Source: Lysinibacillus fusiformis (GTDB taxonomy: Bacteria > Bacillota > Bacilli > Bacillales_A > Planococcaceae). Taken from it: 64,000 bases of DNA. Below the pieces are notes generated by a model. That model was not told the origin of the DNA. It ran no database searches and saw only the letters and a program-made list of their open reading frames with translations. The stretch spans positions 3,230,001-3,294,000 of the forward strand of contig NZ_CP070490.1 in the NCBI RefSeq assembly GCF_016925635.1, in the 5' to 3' direction. Position numbers and translations under genes: made by a program. Within the stretch, counting starts at the first letter, position 1. The number at the start of each line of letters is the position of its first letter. Below are positions 35,028 to 43,533 of this stretch, piece by piece.

Positions 35028-35890
35028 TCATAAGCTTCGATAGATTCTAAAAAATACTTTAGTATGGGGGATTGCACTTCATCCTTACGATAAATAAACC
35101 ATGTAGGAATATGTGCTTGCTTGTTCTTTATCTCGTGCAATGTCAATGTTTGTGTTGCCATATATTTTTCCGCAATGGCACGAGGGAGCAAGGTAATACC
35201 TAACCCAGCAGCAACACAGCCAATAATACCGTCAAGCGTACCAAACTCCATTCGATTCTGCGGTTGAACACCGTCTTCATGTAACCAATGTTCCAAGATG
35301 GCTCGATAGGAACAGCCATGGCGGAATGTAATTACGGTGCTCCCCTCTAAATCTTGTAGATGCTTGATGGGTTTTTGCTTGCTAGATGTGAGAATAACAA
35401 GCTCTTCACAGACAAACTCTTTCATCCATATATTTTCTTTATAAACAGGTCCCGTAACAAATGCACCATCTAGTTCATAGTTTTCTACCCGTTCAATATT
35501 GTGCTGAGAGGGGCCTGTTAATATGGTGATATCCACCTGTTCATGTGCTTGATGGAATGTTGTTAACAGCGCTGGTAAATGCAGTGCAGCAGTTGTTTCC
35601 ATCGAACCAATTCGTAAAACGCCTCGTTGTTCCTCTGTATCCTGTATGATTTCAAAAGATTTTTCATAGAGATGAAGCATTTTTAAGACTAACTCGTAAA
35701 ATTGTTCCCCTTTTGGTGTTAGCCGTATGCCTCGATGCCCACGATAAAAAAAGGTTGTTTCGTACAGTGCCTCAAGACTTTGGATTTTCATAGAGATGTT
35801 GGATTGAGTGTAATTAAGAGCTGTGGCAGCTTTTGAAAAGCTACCAGTTTGGACGACTGTTCGAAAGATCGTTAAATCATTAATATTCAT
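35012..35890 (-). CDS. LysR-family transcriptional regulator
   Basis: 292 residues. The helix-turn-helix is MNINDLTIFRTVVQTGSFSKAATALNYTQSNISMKIQSLE; the effector-binding domain is complete (GVLRIGSMETTAALHLP, then GIIGCVAAGLGITLLP). The start at 35890 is the family-like one; the longer frame to 35908 adds six residues. Divergent from the MFS gene at 35991. The last residues (DYPTV) lie in a 21-base tandem repeat that has apparently replaced the original 3' end. Confidence 0.87.
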   Translation of the reverse strand: MNINDLTIFRTVVQTGSFSKAATALNYTQSNISMKIQSLEALYETTFFYRGHRGIRLTPKGEQFYELVLKMLHLYEKSFEIIQDTEEQRGVLRIGSMETTAALHLPALLTTFHQAHEQVDITILTGPSQHNIERVENYELDGAFVTGPVYKENIWMKEFVCEELVILTSSKQKPIKHLQDLEGSTVITFRHGCSYRAILEHWLHEDGVQPQNRMEFGTLDGIIGCVAAGLGITLLPRAIAEKYMATQTLTLHEIKNKQAHIPTWFIYRKDEVQSPILKYFLESIEAYDYPTV

Positions 35891-35990
35891 AGAGTCACCA
35901 ACTATCAATTTTTTTGATACTTATTATAACGAATTGGGTCTATTTGCGATACCTAGATATTCGATATAGTGAAATAGAAGGAGTGATGTT

Positions 35991-37157
35991 ATGCACAAGC
36001 AAACCGTTCGATATTTAATCGGTGGCGTTTTTGCTTTAGTAATTGCTATGGGCATCGGTCGTTTTTCGTATACGGTTATTTTACCGTATATGCAAGAAGC
36101 ATTTGAATTTAGCCGTGCAACAGCAGGTTATTTAGCAACTAGTAATTACTTAGGCTATCTGGTTGGAGCCTGGGTGGCAGGCCGTTTACCAATAGGGAAT
36201 AAACGTATTCCCTTTTTGCGAGTTGCACTTGTTATCAGCATTTTAACAACGGCGTTCATGGGTTTTACAAATGCCATCATAATATGGTACATATTACGGT
36301 TTATCTCAGGTGTTATGAGTGCTTTTATTTTTGTTGTTATGACAAGCCTTGTATTAGACCAGTTATCTAGCAGTAGGAATATGCAACTATCAGGGCTGTT
36401 TTATAGTGGGGTTGGCATGGGTATTGCATTAAGTGCCGTGATCGTTTCTCCAATACATGCCATGTTCAATTGGAATGGCACTTGGATCGCACTAGCCCTG
36501 TTTTGTTTTGTATTGTTTGTCTGGATTGTGCTATTCATCAAACCCATTCCACCAAGTAAACAACTAGCGGAAAGCCAGATAATTATTTCACAGAAAACGC
36601 CTCCTCCGTCTTGGATGAAGTGGTTAATCATCGCTTATAGCTTAGAGGGACTTGGCTATATTGTCACGGGCACATTTATTGTATCGATTGCACAGGAGTC
36701 GACAAGCTTTCATGGGGATGCAGCCTTTGTATGGTTTGCTGTGGGCGTGGCAGCAATTCCCTCATGTATCGTGTGGTCTAAGCTAGCACAGCGTTATGGT
36801 TATGTGAAAATTTTACTCATCTCTATGTTCTTGCAAGCGATAGGCATTGTTTTACCTGCATTAGCTACAAATTCGATGATCCTTTATGCTAGTGCCTTTA
36901 TTTTTGGGGCAACCTTTATGGGTATTACAACGGTTGGGACAACATTAGCAAGACAAATTGTACCAGTTAATAGTCATCAAATAATAGGTTATTTAACGGC
37001 AGGCTATGCACTTGGACAAATGATTGGACCATCCATTGCAGGAACACTTGCGAATTTTACAAATAGCTATCAGTATGCATTAATCGGGGCTTCCTTAGTA
37101 GTAATGCTGGGGGCATTATGTTTAATAGGGGGCGTAAAATATGATAGTAGTAACTAA
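35991..37157 (+). CDS. YbfB/YjiJ-type MFS transporter
   Basis: 388 residues, 12 helices. Starts with VIAMGIGRFSYTVILPYMQEAFEFS and carries the EGLGYIVTGTFIVSI motif at mid-protein, both shared with the paralogue at 12242. RBS AGAAGGAGTG precedes the ATG. It is divergent from the LysR gene and ends at a strong terminator. Substrate unknown. Confidence 0.85.
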   Translation: MHKQTVRYLIGGVFALVIAMGIGRFSYTVILPYMQEAFEFSRATAGYLATSNYLGYLVGAWVAGRLPIGNKRIPFLRVALVISILTTAFMGFTNAIIIWYILRFISGVMSAFIFVVMTSLVLDQLSSSRNMQLSGLFYSGVGMGIALSAVIVSPIHAMFNWNGTWIALALFCFVLFVWIVLFIKPIPPSKQLAESQIIISQKTPPPSWMKWLIIAYSLEGLGYIVTGTFIVSIAQESTSFHGDAAFVWFAVGVAAIPSCIVWSKLAQRYGYVKILLISMFLQAIGIVLPALATNSMILYASAFIFGATFMGITTVGTTLARQIVPVNSHQIIGYLTAGYALGQMIGPSIAGTLANFTNSYQYALIGASLVVMLGALCLIGGVKYDSSN

Positions 37158-37161
37158 ATAA

Positions 37162-37198
37162 AAAAGTAAGTAAGGCGCATCATGCCTTACTTACTTTT
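37162..37198 (+). terminator. Bidirectional terminator between MFS and YitT genes
   Basis: Perfect 15-base stem (AAAAGTAAGTAAGGC / GCCTTACTTACTTTT), loop of 7, with A and T tails for both convergent genes. Confidence 0.93.
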
Positions 37199-37201
37199 AC
37201 A

Positions 37202-38062
37202 TTAATGGATATCTCGCTTCTTAAAGTTACCACCGCGAACTTCGGATACATCAGAAATGACAACAAAAGCGCCTTCGTCAATGTCCTTAATAATCGAAAC
37301 TAATTTATTTTCTTCCATACGGTTAATGACACAGTTTAAGATTTCAGTTGGTTCATTGGAGAAGCCACCACGACCATGTGTATAGGTAACACCACGTCCT
37401 AAGCGAGCTTGGATGGCATCGCCAATCTCCTCTGATTTTGCACTAACCACACGAACTTCTTTTGATTTCTCTAAACCAACTTGGATAATATCAATAACGT
37501 TTTTGGCAATATAGTAAGTTAACGCTGAGTAAAGAGCACTCTCTAAGCCAAAGATAAAGCTTGCCCCTAAGAAAATAAAGGCATTGATAAATAATATAAT
37601 ATCGCCGACTGAAAATGGAATCTTACGTGATAATAATACAGCTAAAACCTCTGAGCCATCTAAAGCGCCACCATTTCGTAAGACAATCCCGATACCCACA
37701 CCAAGCAGCATACCACCAGATAAGACAATTAGGAGAGGATCATTTGGGCCTAAAATGGTTTTGACATCATGTAATAAAACCGTCGAAATCGATAAAGCAG
37801 CAATGCCGGCACTACTCATTAAGGCAAAGGTTTTTCCAACTTGCTTATAGCCGATATAAATGAACGGAATATTTAATACAAAGAGCAGTACGCCTAACGG
37901 GATACCAAAGAGGTGAGCACCCATAATACTAATACCTGTTACACCGCCATCAATAACCGCATTTGGAATTAATACGGCCTCTAGTCCGTAAGCGGCAATA
38001 ACTGCACCAATAATTATCATAATGAATTTTCGTATATTTTCTAGTGACTTTCCTTTTTTCAT
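37202..38062 (-). CDS. YitT family membrane protein (DUF161 + DUF2179)
   Basis: 286 residues. Five or six hydrophobic helices form the YitT core (AAYGLEAVLIPNAVIDGGVTGISIM; LRNGGALDGSEVLAVLLSRK), followed by the soluble DUF2179 domain of about 80 residues with GRGVTYTHGRGGF. These proteins are common in Bacillales; their function is unclear. GAGAAGAT precedes the ATG. A regulator gene follows 33 bases upstream on the same strand. Confidence 0.88.
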   Translation of the reverse strand: MKKGKSLENIRKFIMIIIGAVIAAYGLEAVLIPNAVIDGGVTGISIMGAHLFGIPLGVLLFVLNIPFIYIGYKQVGKTFALMSSAGIAALSISTVLLHDVKTILGPNDPLLIVLSGGMLLGVGIGIVLRNGGALDGSEVLAVLLSRKIPFSVGDIILFINAFIFLGASFIFGLESALYSALTYYIAKNVIDIIQVGLEKSKEVRVVSAKSEEIGDAIQARLGRGVTYTHGRGGFSNEPTEILNCVINRMEENKLVSIIKDIDEGAFVVISDVSEVRGGNFKKRDIH

Positions 38063-38094
38063 AAATCTTCTCCATTTCTTTACGTCAATAGTAC

Positions 38095-38634
38095 CTAAGG
38101 TTTTGGAATAATATTTAGAGCAATTGTTTTAGTCTCAGAACCTTTATTTGAGTCGGTCATATTATAGTATTTAGTTAATAAATCGTTTAATTCATTTTCA
38201 AAGTTTTTGAATTGATCGTTCGTTAACGTTAGGTCGATTAAAGAAAATGTTGCTAAATCTGTCGTGCTTTCTTTTTCATCAAGGGAATGCAAATAATTTT
38301 GATATTGAGATAGTAAAGCCAGTTGATAGTAGGAAATATAATTTAATTTTTGCTTGGTTGTGAGTTGGGTCCAATCCTCCTTGCTAAGTTTTGCTGCTCC
38401 TTCATTTAATGCATAAAACTTCTCTGTAACAGAACGAACTTTTCGCTCTTTCACAATTTTTATGATGTTTTCATCGACTAAAATTTGGATATGACGATAT
38501 AGAGTAGCTTGTGGTACATCCTTAATGACAGAAATCATCTCCAATGTGCTTAAACCCTCTTCTTTATTGTGCATCAGAGCTTGTAAAATTTTCATTCTCA
38601 CAGGGTGCATTAATACCTCTGCTTTATTGCGCAT
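38095..38634 (-). CDS. ArsR/PadR-like winged-helix regulator
   Basis: 179 residues. The N-terminal helix-turn-helix (HPVRMKILQALMHNKEEGLSTLEMISVIKDVPQATLYRHIQILVDENII) resembles the HTH_20/ArsR-type domain. A helical C-terminal half follows, unlike classical ArsR, so it may be a metal-independent dimer regulator. It is divergent from the YxlE-F-G-like operon with about 180 bases between, and could control either that operon or YitT. Confidence 0.78.
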   Translation of the reverse strand: MRNKAEVLMHPVRMKILQALMHNKEEGLSTLEMISVIKDVPQATLYRHIQILVDENIIKIVKERKVRSVTEKFYALNEGAAKLSKEDWTQLTTKQKLNYISYYQLALLSQYQNYLHSLDEKESTTDLATFSLIDLTLTNDQFKNFENELNDLLTKYYNMTDSNKGSETKTIALNIIPKP

Positions 38635-38778
38635 AAACCGATCCTCCTACAAGAAAATGAGATAATATCAAGGGAAGCATTCAAATGTTATCAATATGAG
38701 AACATTATCAAAAAATATACTATAGAATTTTTTTTCAGATGTACAGTAAAAAGGTAATGAAATTTATTCATCCATTTG

Positions 38779-38800
38779 TTATCATTATTGATAATGATAA
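38779..38800 (+). promoter_or_regulatory. Palindrome with Fur-box-like half, upstream of the YxlE-F-G-like operon
   Basis: Two perfect 10-base inverted arms (TTATCATTAT, TG, ATAATGATAA) lie 16 bases before the ATG at 38817. The right half overlaps GATAATGATAAT, two hexamers of the Fur box; the rest of that box is poor. It may be an operator for the GntR regulator encoded at the end of the operon, or a Fur site. Confidence 0.5.
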
Positions 38801-38816
38801 TGAAGGGGCTATAAAA

Positions 38817-39068
38817 ATGAAATTACACTATGGTTTTGAAGACTTAAATCAAATTGATTGGGCAAGCATACTACCAATCCTTTTACCATTTGTACTCGTA
38901 GGTTTTTTACTTATCACTGTTGCACTAATTGATTTATATAATCACCGAGATACAAGAGAAAACATACTGATGTGGGCAATGATTATTTTGTTCTTTAATA
39001 CAATTGGTTCTGTTCTATATTTCGTGATTGGTAGAAAGGATGTCAATAAACATGCGCTTAGAAATTAA
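38817..39068 (+). CDS. PLDc_N (YxlE-like) small membrane protein
   Basis: 83 residues, two hydrophobic helices (ILPILLPFVLVGFLLITVALIDLY and ENILMWAMIILFFNTIGSVLYFVIGRKD). The second ends in the IGRKD motif of the PLDc_N domain. B. subtilis YxlE is the same kind of protein, encoded with an ABC ATPase (YxlF) and a permease (YxlG); the order here is identical. AAGGGG lies 8 bases before the ATG; the longer frame to 38739 is rejected. It overlaps the ATPase gene by 17 bases. Confidence 0.75.
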   Translation: MKLHYGFEDLNQIDWASILPILLPFVLVGFLLITVALIDLYNHRDTRENILMWAMIILFFNTIGSVLYFVIGRKDVNKHALRN

Positions 39069-39954
39069 CAATATTACGAAAAAATTTAAACAGAAAGCGG
39101 CCGTGAGCGGTTTTTCAATGGTTATAGATTCGAATGAATGTGTAGGGCTTATTGGACCAAACGGGGCAGGGAAATCCACATTAATTCAGATCATTGCTGA
39201 CATTCTTTATGCAGATGAAGGGGACATTGTACTTGATGGACAAAAAATTTCAAAGATGAAAAATCATATTGGATATTTACCACAGTATCCTAATTTCTTC
39301 TCGTGGATGACAGCATCTGAAACCTTATCCTTTATGGGGACACTTTCTGGTATTTCAAAAAATCAATTACAAAAAGACATTCCAATTCTTTTAGAAAAGG
39401 TTGGCTTAGGGAAAGAAGCAGATGCTCATGTTGGAACATTCTCAGGGGGTATGAAGCAGCGTCTTGGCATCGCACAAGCTTTATTACACAAGCCAGCTTT
39501 CATCATTATGGATGAACCAGTATCAGCACTAGATCCAATTGGTAGACGTGAAGTGCTGAATCTATTAAAAGCCATAAAAAAAGAAACGACCATTTTACTT
39601 TCTACGCATATATTAGGCGATGCAGAGGAAGTTTGTGAGCGCTTTGTGGTCATTAAAAATGGTTATAAAATAGAAGATGCAACAAAATTAGAGTTACTTA
39701 ATCGCTATCAAGATCCAGCTATCTTTTTAATGATTCAGAAGAAAGATGTTAAGTGGCTCACAGCGATTGAACAGTTACCATATGTAAAGAAAATCGAAAG
39801 TTGCGGTGATGGTTTTAAAGTATATGTCAATCAATTGGAAGCAGATGCCCATCGATTGCTACAGTACGGATTGAATTCAAACGTGGTATTTACAAAGTTT
39901 GATCTTGGCATTCAAGAAAGCTTAGAAGAAATATTTTTAGAATTGGTGGTGTAA
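39052..39954 (+). CDS. ABC ATPase (YxlF-like)
   Basis: 300 residues. Walker A LIGPNGAGKST near 35-43, IGYLPQYPNFF Q-loop, signature FSGGMKQRLG and Walker B FIIMDEPVSALDP. The C-terminal 90 residues are a fold found in drug and lipid ABC-2 ATPases. Start at ATG 39052, since the longer frame to 39028 lies inside the previous gene. Pairs with the permease 39961. Confidence 0.9.
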   Translation: MRLEINNITKKFKQKAAVSGFSMVIDSNECVGLIGPNGAGKSTLIQIIADILYADEGDIVLDGQKISKMKNHIGYLPQYPNFFSWMTASETLSFMGTLSGISKNQLQKDIPILLEKVGLGKEADAHVGTFSGGMKQRLGIAQALLHKPAFIIMDEPVSALDPIGRREVLNLLKAIKKETTILLSTHILGDAEEVCERFVVIKNGYKIEDATKLELLNRYQDPAIFLMIQKKDVKWLTAIEQLPYVKKIESCGDGFKVYVNQLEADAHRLLQYGLNSNVVFTKFDLGIQESLEEIFLELVV

Positions 39955-39960
39955 CGTGAA

Positions 39961-40740
39961 GTGAATACGTTTCTAGCATTAAGTAGAAAAGAAATGAATC
40001 AAATGACAAAGGAATATAAAGTCGTTTGGCTACCAATTGTCTATATCCTCCTAGGCTTAACTCAGCCGATCATGATGTATTTTTTACCTGCCATTTTACA
40101 ATCTATGGGTGGTGTTGAAGGGATTATAATTGATCCTACAATGGCAAAGCCAGGGGGAGAAGAAGTGCTTGCCTCAACCCTTAATTCGCAATTTGATCAA
40201 TTAGGTATAATCATCCTTGCCATTGCAACGATGGGGATTATTCAAGGAGAAAAGGCCAATGGGATGATGGCATTTATTCTAACAAGGCCAGTATCTATCT
40301 CATCCTACTTAAATAGTAAACTCCTTACTCATTATGTTTTAGCTGTACTATGTATTACACTTGGCTATGCAATATCCTTTGGCTATACAACTTATTTATT
40401 TACCTCTGTACCGATCACTCGTGCATTGATCGCTTTAGCATTTTATTGTATTTGGCTATTGTTTGTCATTACATTTGTTGCCATGATCAGTACCTTTTTT
40501 AATAGTTCACCATTTATTGCTTTAATCAGTATTGGTGTCTTATTTATTTGTCGTTTTTGTGCTGGCTTACATCCATTCTTAGATGTAATGAATCCTGCTA
40601 GTAATAGTTTGTATGCTACCACGATATTAATGACAGGTGACGTAGAAACATGGTATGGCTTTAATATTGTTGTCACACTGTTACTTGTACTATTCATGAT
40701 GGCTATCATGCATCATTTTATTGCCAAAAAGAAATTTTAA
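39961..40740 (+). CDS. ABC-2 permease (YxlG-like)
   Basis: 259 residues, six helices (ABC2_membrane_5-like). A segment IMGIIQGEKANGMMAFILTRPVSISSYLNSKLLTHY after the second helix is typical of this permease type. GTG start, with GGTGGTG upstream. Operon partner of the ATPase; exporter role assumed from the family. Confidence 0.85.
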   Translation: MNTFLALSRKEMNQMTKEYKVVWLPIVYILLGLTQPIMMYFLPAILQSMGGVEGIIIDPTMAKPGGEEVLASTLNSQFDQLGIIILAIATMGIIQGEKANGMMAFILTRPVSISSYLNSKLLTHYVLAVLCITLGYAISFGYTTYLFTSVPITRALIALAFYCIWLLFVITFVAMISTFFNSSPFIALISIGVLFICRFCAGLHPFLDVMNPASNSLYATTILMTGDVETWYGFNIVVTLLLVLFMMAIMHHFIAKKKF

Positions 40741-40761
40741 TATGGAGGAAATTCTCGACAA

Positions 40762-41145
40762 ATGAATGTAAAAATAAATCGAAGAAGTAAAATTCCGTAT
40801 TATCAGCAGTTAACACAGCAGGTCCTTTTAGCAATAGTGACTGGAAATTTAACACAGGGGGACCATTTGCCTTCTATTCGTAATTTAGCAGCACAAACAG
40901 ACCTCAATTTGCATACGGTTCATAAAAGCTACAAAGAGCTTCAAAGGAAAGGCATCATCACCATTAAACCGCATTCTGCAGCATTGATAATAGTAGATTC
41001 TAGTAAAGCCATGCATTTTTCCATTCAACAAGTAGCGAAGGGTGTCGAGCAAATCATGGTAGAAGCTAATAATTTGGGGATTAATGGATTTCAATTAAAG
41101 CAGATATTTCATGAATCTTTTCGAAAATATTATGCGGATAGTTAA
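40762..41145 (+). CDS. YtrA-type GntR regulator
   Basis: 127 residues: a GntR helix-turn-helix (IPYYQQLTQQVLLAIVTGNLTQGDHLPSIRNLAAQ, then HTVHKSYKELQRKGII) plus a short helical tail, the length of the YhcF/YtrA subfamily that often autoregulates an ABC operon. It ends the operon with the ABC genes and follows the permease by 21 bases. GGAGG lies about 13 bases before the ATG. Confidence 0.87.
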   Translation: MNVKINRRSKIPYYQQLTQQVLLAIVTGNLTQGDHLPSIRNLAAQTDLNLHTVHKSYKELQRKGIITIKPHSAALIIVDSSKAMHFSIQQVAKGVEQIMVEANNLGINGFQLKQIFHESFRKYYADS

Positions 41146-41154
41146 AACAGCGTG

Positions 41155-41188
41155 AAAGAGATGGCTTCCAAAAATAGGCCATCTCTTT
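41155..41188 (+). terminator. Bidirectional terminator between GntR and permease genes
   Basis: Perfect 11-base stem (AAAGAGATGGC / GCCATCTCTTT) with a 12-base loop, A-rich on one side and TTT on the other. Confidence 0.8.
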
Positions 41189-41195
41189 GCTGTCT

Positions 41196-42593
41196 TTATA
41201 TCAAAAATACCGCTACAATCGTTGTCACAACCAGTCCAATGACTACTGGAATTAAGTTACGCCTTGCCAGCTCAAATGGGCTGACATTACAAATAGCAGC
41301 GGCTGGGATTAATGCCCATGGAATTAGTGTACCGCCACCAACCCAAATAGCTGTGATTTGCCCTAAAGCTGTTAAAGTTGCCGTTCCTTCACCAATGGCA
41401 TTGCCGAACAAACTGCCAACAGAGCCAGCCAGAGAAATTCCTGAGAAGCCAGAACCATCTAATCCTGTAATAGCGCCAACAACTGCTAGCGTGACAACGG
41501 CAATTTCCTTTGTTAACGGAACGATTGCTGCAAGACCTACACCAAGATCATTGACAATACCGTGTGAGGTAGCGGGAAGGTGATCACCAAGAATTTGTGT
41601 AAAGCCAGCATCTCCAAGATAAAAGAAAGCAGCAATTGGAATTACAGGTCCGAAGACTTTAAAGCCGAATTGAAATCCTTGAATCAAATAACTTGTTGTT
41701 TTTTCTAGTCCCTCTGATTTATGAGCAACAACACTAAGCAACAATAGAATAAAAACAGAGGTTCCCCCAATTAAAGCCGTAGCATCGCCACCTTGCAATT
41801 TAAAAACAGACATTGCAACAACATCCAAGATGAAAGCTATAGGAATAAGTACAGCAAAGAATCGTTTTTGCCCGATCGATAGTAAATTTTCCTCCATTGC
41901 TTGTGTACTATCTTCGTCTTCCTTGCTGGCAGTGTTTAAAAGTAAAGTGCCTCGTTTCATATCACGTCGTAAGAAAATATAAGCAACAATTGTCGTCACA
42001 ACGCCCATTGTGATAACAAGTGGAATACTGGCTGAAACAACATCGCCAACAGGGATACCAGCAGCATCAGCCGTTAATTTTGGAGCCCCTTGAATGACAA
42101 AATCACTCGATAACGCAATACCATGCCCAAATAAGTTCATCGCCATGGCAACACCTAGTGCTGGGAGACCAGCCCGAATCGCAACAGGTAAGAGCACCGC
42201 CCCTAACAGAGCCACTGCAGGTGATGGCCAGAAAAACCAAGAAATAAACATCATTAATAGTCCAATCGTCCAATAAGCTAGTGCTGGTGTTTTAATGATC
42301 TTTGTGAAAGGTGCAACCATAACCTCATTAATACCTGAAGACATCATGACTCGACTCATCGCCACGATAATCGAAATAATAAGAATCGTTGATAACAGCT
42401 CTGTTATGGCATAAATAAAGCTGTTAAACACACCACTTATGGACGAAGTAAAATCGCCAGTCGCAACAATCGCTAGCAAAAAGATGCCTACTACACAAAT
42501 GAGGGTGGTATCGCGACGTTTAACCATAAAACCGATGATGAGCACAATAAAAACAACGTAAATCCAATGGAGAGCTGTGAATTCAATCCCCAT
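41196..42593 (-). CDS. Multi-helix permease of the IT-superfamily type
   Basis: 465 residues and 10 or more hydrophobic helices. I do not recognise a close family, but the two related halves (residues about 80-180, then 300-410) with APFTKIIKTPALAYW and GPVIPIAAFFYLGDAGF fit ion-transporter superfamily permeases for organic acids. The ATG at 42593 follows GAGGGGG by 6 bases. It is divergent from a GntR gene with a palindromic site. Decayed fragments of this gene, or of a close paralogue, are found at 45573 and 48822. Confidence 0.68.
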   Translation of the reverse strand: MGIEFTALHWIYVVFIVLIIGFMVKRRDTTLICVVGIFLLAIVATGDFTSSISGVFNSFIYAITELLSTILIISIIVAMSRVMMSSGINEVMVAPFTKIIKTPALAYWTIGLLMMFISWFFWPSPAVALLGAVLLPVAIRAGLPALGVAMAMNLFGHGIALSSDFVIQGAPKLTADAAGIPVGDVVSASIPLVITMGVVTTIVAYIFLRRDMKRGTLLLNTASKEDEDSTQAMEENLLSIGQKRFFAVLIPIAFILDVVAMSVFKLQGGDATALIGGTSVFILLLLSVVAHKSEGLEKTTSYLIQGFQFGFKVFGPVIPIAAFFYLGDAGFTQILGDHLPATSHGIVNDLGVGLAAIVPLTKEIAVVTLAVVGAITGLDGSGFSGISLAGSVGSLFGNAIGEGTATLTALGQITAIWVGGGTLIPWALIPAAAICNVSPFELARRNLIPVVIGLVVTTIVAVFLI

Positions 42594-42772
42594 ATGTTTC
42601 CCCCTCAATAATCTGATTCTATAGAATATGAAGAGAAAAAAAGATGGTGATGATTTTGAAAAATTTCACCTAAGGGGTTGAAGAAGCTAGTGTTTTTAAA
42701 TCCAATTTTCTAGGAATAGTTATGCTCGAAACAAGATAATTGAAAGAAATGAATTTATAGATTAAAATACTT

Positions 42773-42796
42773 TTATAGATTATCGATAATCTATAA
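42773..42796 (+). promoter_or_regulatory. Perfect 24-base palindrome, likely GntR operator
   Basis: Two 12-base arms (TTATAGATTATC and its complement) without a spacer. An extra half-site, TTATAGATTA, lies at about 42755-42764. It is in the intergenic region shared by the divergent permease and GntR genes, where a dimeric regulator should bind. Confidence 0.7.
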
Positions 42797-42875
42797 TATA
42801 TAACGCTTTTAGCTAATCACCCTATACACTGAACTATGTTAAAATAAAAAGATATAAATTTATTGGAGTGGTTTA

Positions 42876-43514
42876 ATGGGGTTTGATGAAAATTCAATTT
42901 CAAAAAAAACAATTTCTGAGCAGATAGCGGAACGATTATTATTTCGCATATTTTCTGGTTATTATGAACAAGGTCAGCGCTTAATCGAAGCGGAAATTGC
43001 AAAGGAGTTACAAGTAAGTCATGCACCTGTCCGTGAAGCCCTTTATCTTTTACAAAAAGATGGTGTAGTTGAAAAAGTACAACATAAAGGTGTAAGAGTA
43101 AAGATTATAACGGATCAGGAATTAAAGGATTATTTGGAAGCGCTTTATCATCTATTGGATATTGCACTTACCGAGTGTGAATCTAAATGGACTGCCGATT
43201 TGCAAAATGAACTATTACTTCGTTTTGAAGCGATGAAACAAAGAAAGTCTGCTGAAAATATTTATGAATATGTTGTTTCGTTTGCTCACTTGCTACAATT
43301 GTTTTTTGATGTTACAGGAAATATTGCCATGCTACGATTCTTTAAAGAAACAATATTTGTTACAAATGTAGCTGCACAAACAAAATGGAAAATGAATCTA
43401 GTTGAATCCTACCATATGTCCATCAATACATTTATCAAGTGTATAGAAGTGTCGGATTTTGAAAATGCACGAATGGCTATTAAGGATGTTATTTTATGGT
43501 ACCAATTTAAATAA
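42876..43514 (+). CDS. FadR-type GntR regulator
   Basis: 212 residues. Winged helix (ISEQIAERLLFRIFSGYYEQGQRLIEAEIAKELQVSHAPVREALYLLQKDGVVE) and an all-helical FCD-like ligand domain. The metal-binding histidines typical of FCD are not obvious. TGGAG lies upstream of the ATG. It precedes bdhA by 19 bases, so it probably regulates bdhA, itself and the divergent permease. The palindrome at 42773-42796 is the likely site. Confidence 0.85.
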   Translation: MGFDENSISKKTISEQIAERLLFRIFSGYYEQGQRLIEAEIAKELQVSHAPVREALYLLQKDGVVEKVQHKGVRVKIITDQELKDYLEALYHLLDIALTECESKWTADLQNELLLRFEAMKQRKSAENIYEYVVSFAHLLQLFFDVTGNIAMLRFFKETIFVTNVAAQTKWKMNLVESYHMSINTFIKCIEVSDFENARMAIKDVILWYQFK

Positions 43515-43533
43515 TTTTTTGGGGGTAACATAA

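Noticed and set aside
41196..42608. Several plus-strand frames of 60-140 codons inside permease genes (for example 41152-41583, 17168-17683)
   Set aside because: Antisense shadows of hydrophobic coding sequence, without ribosome binding sites.
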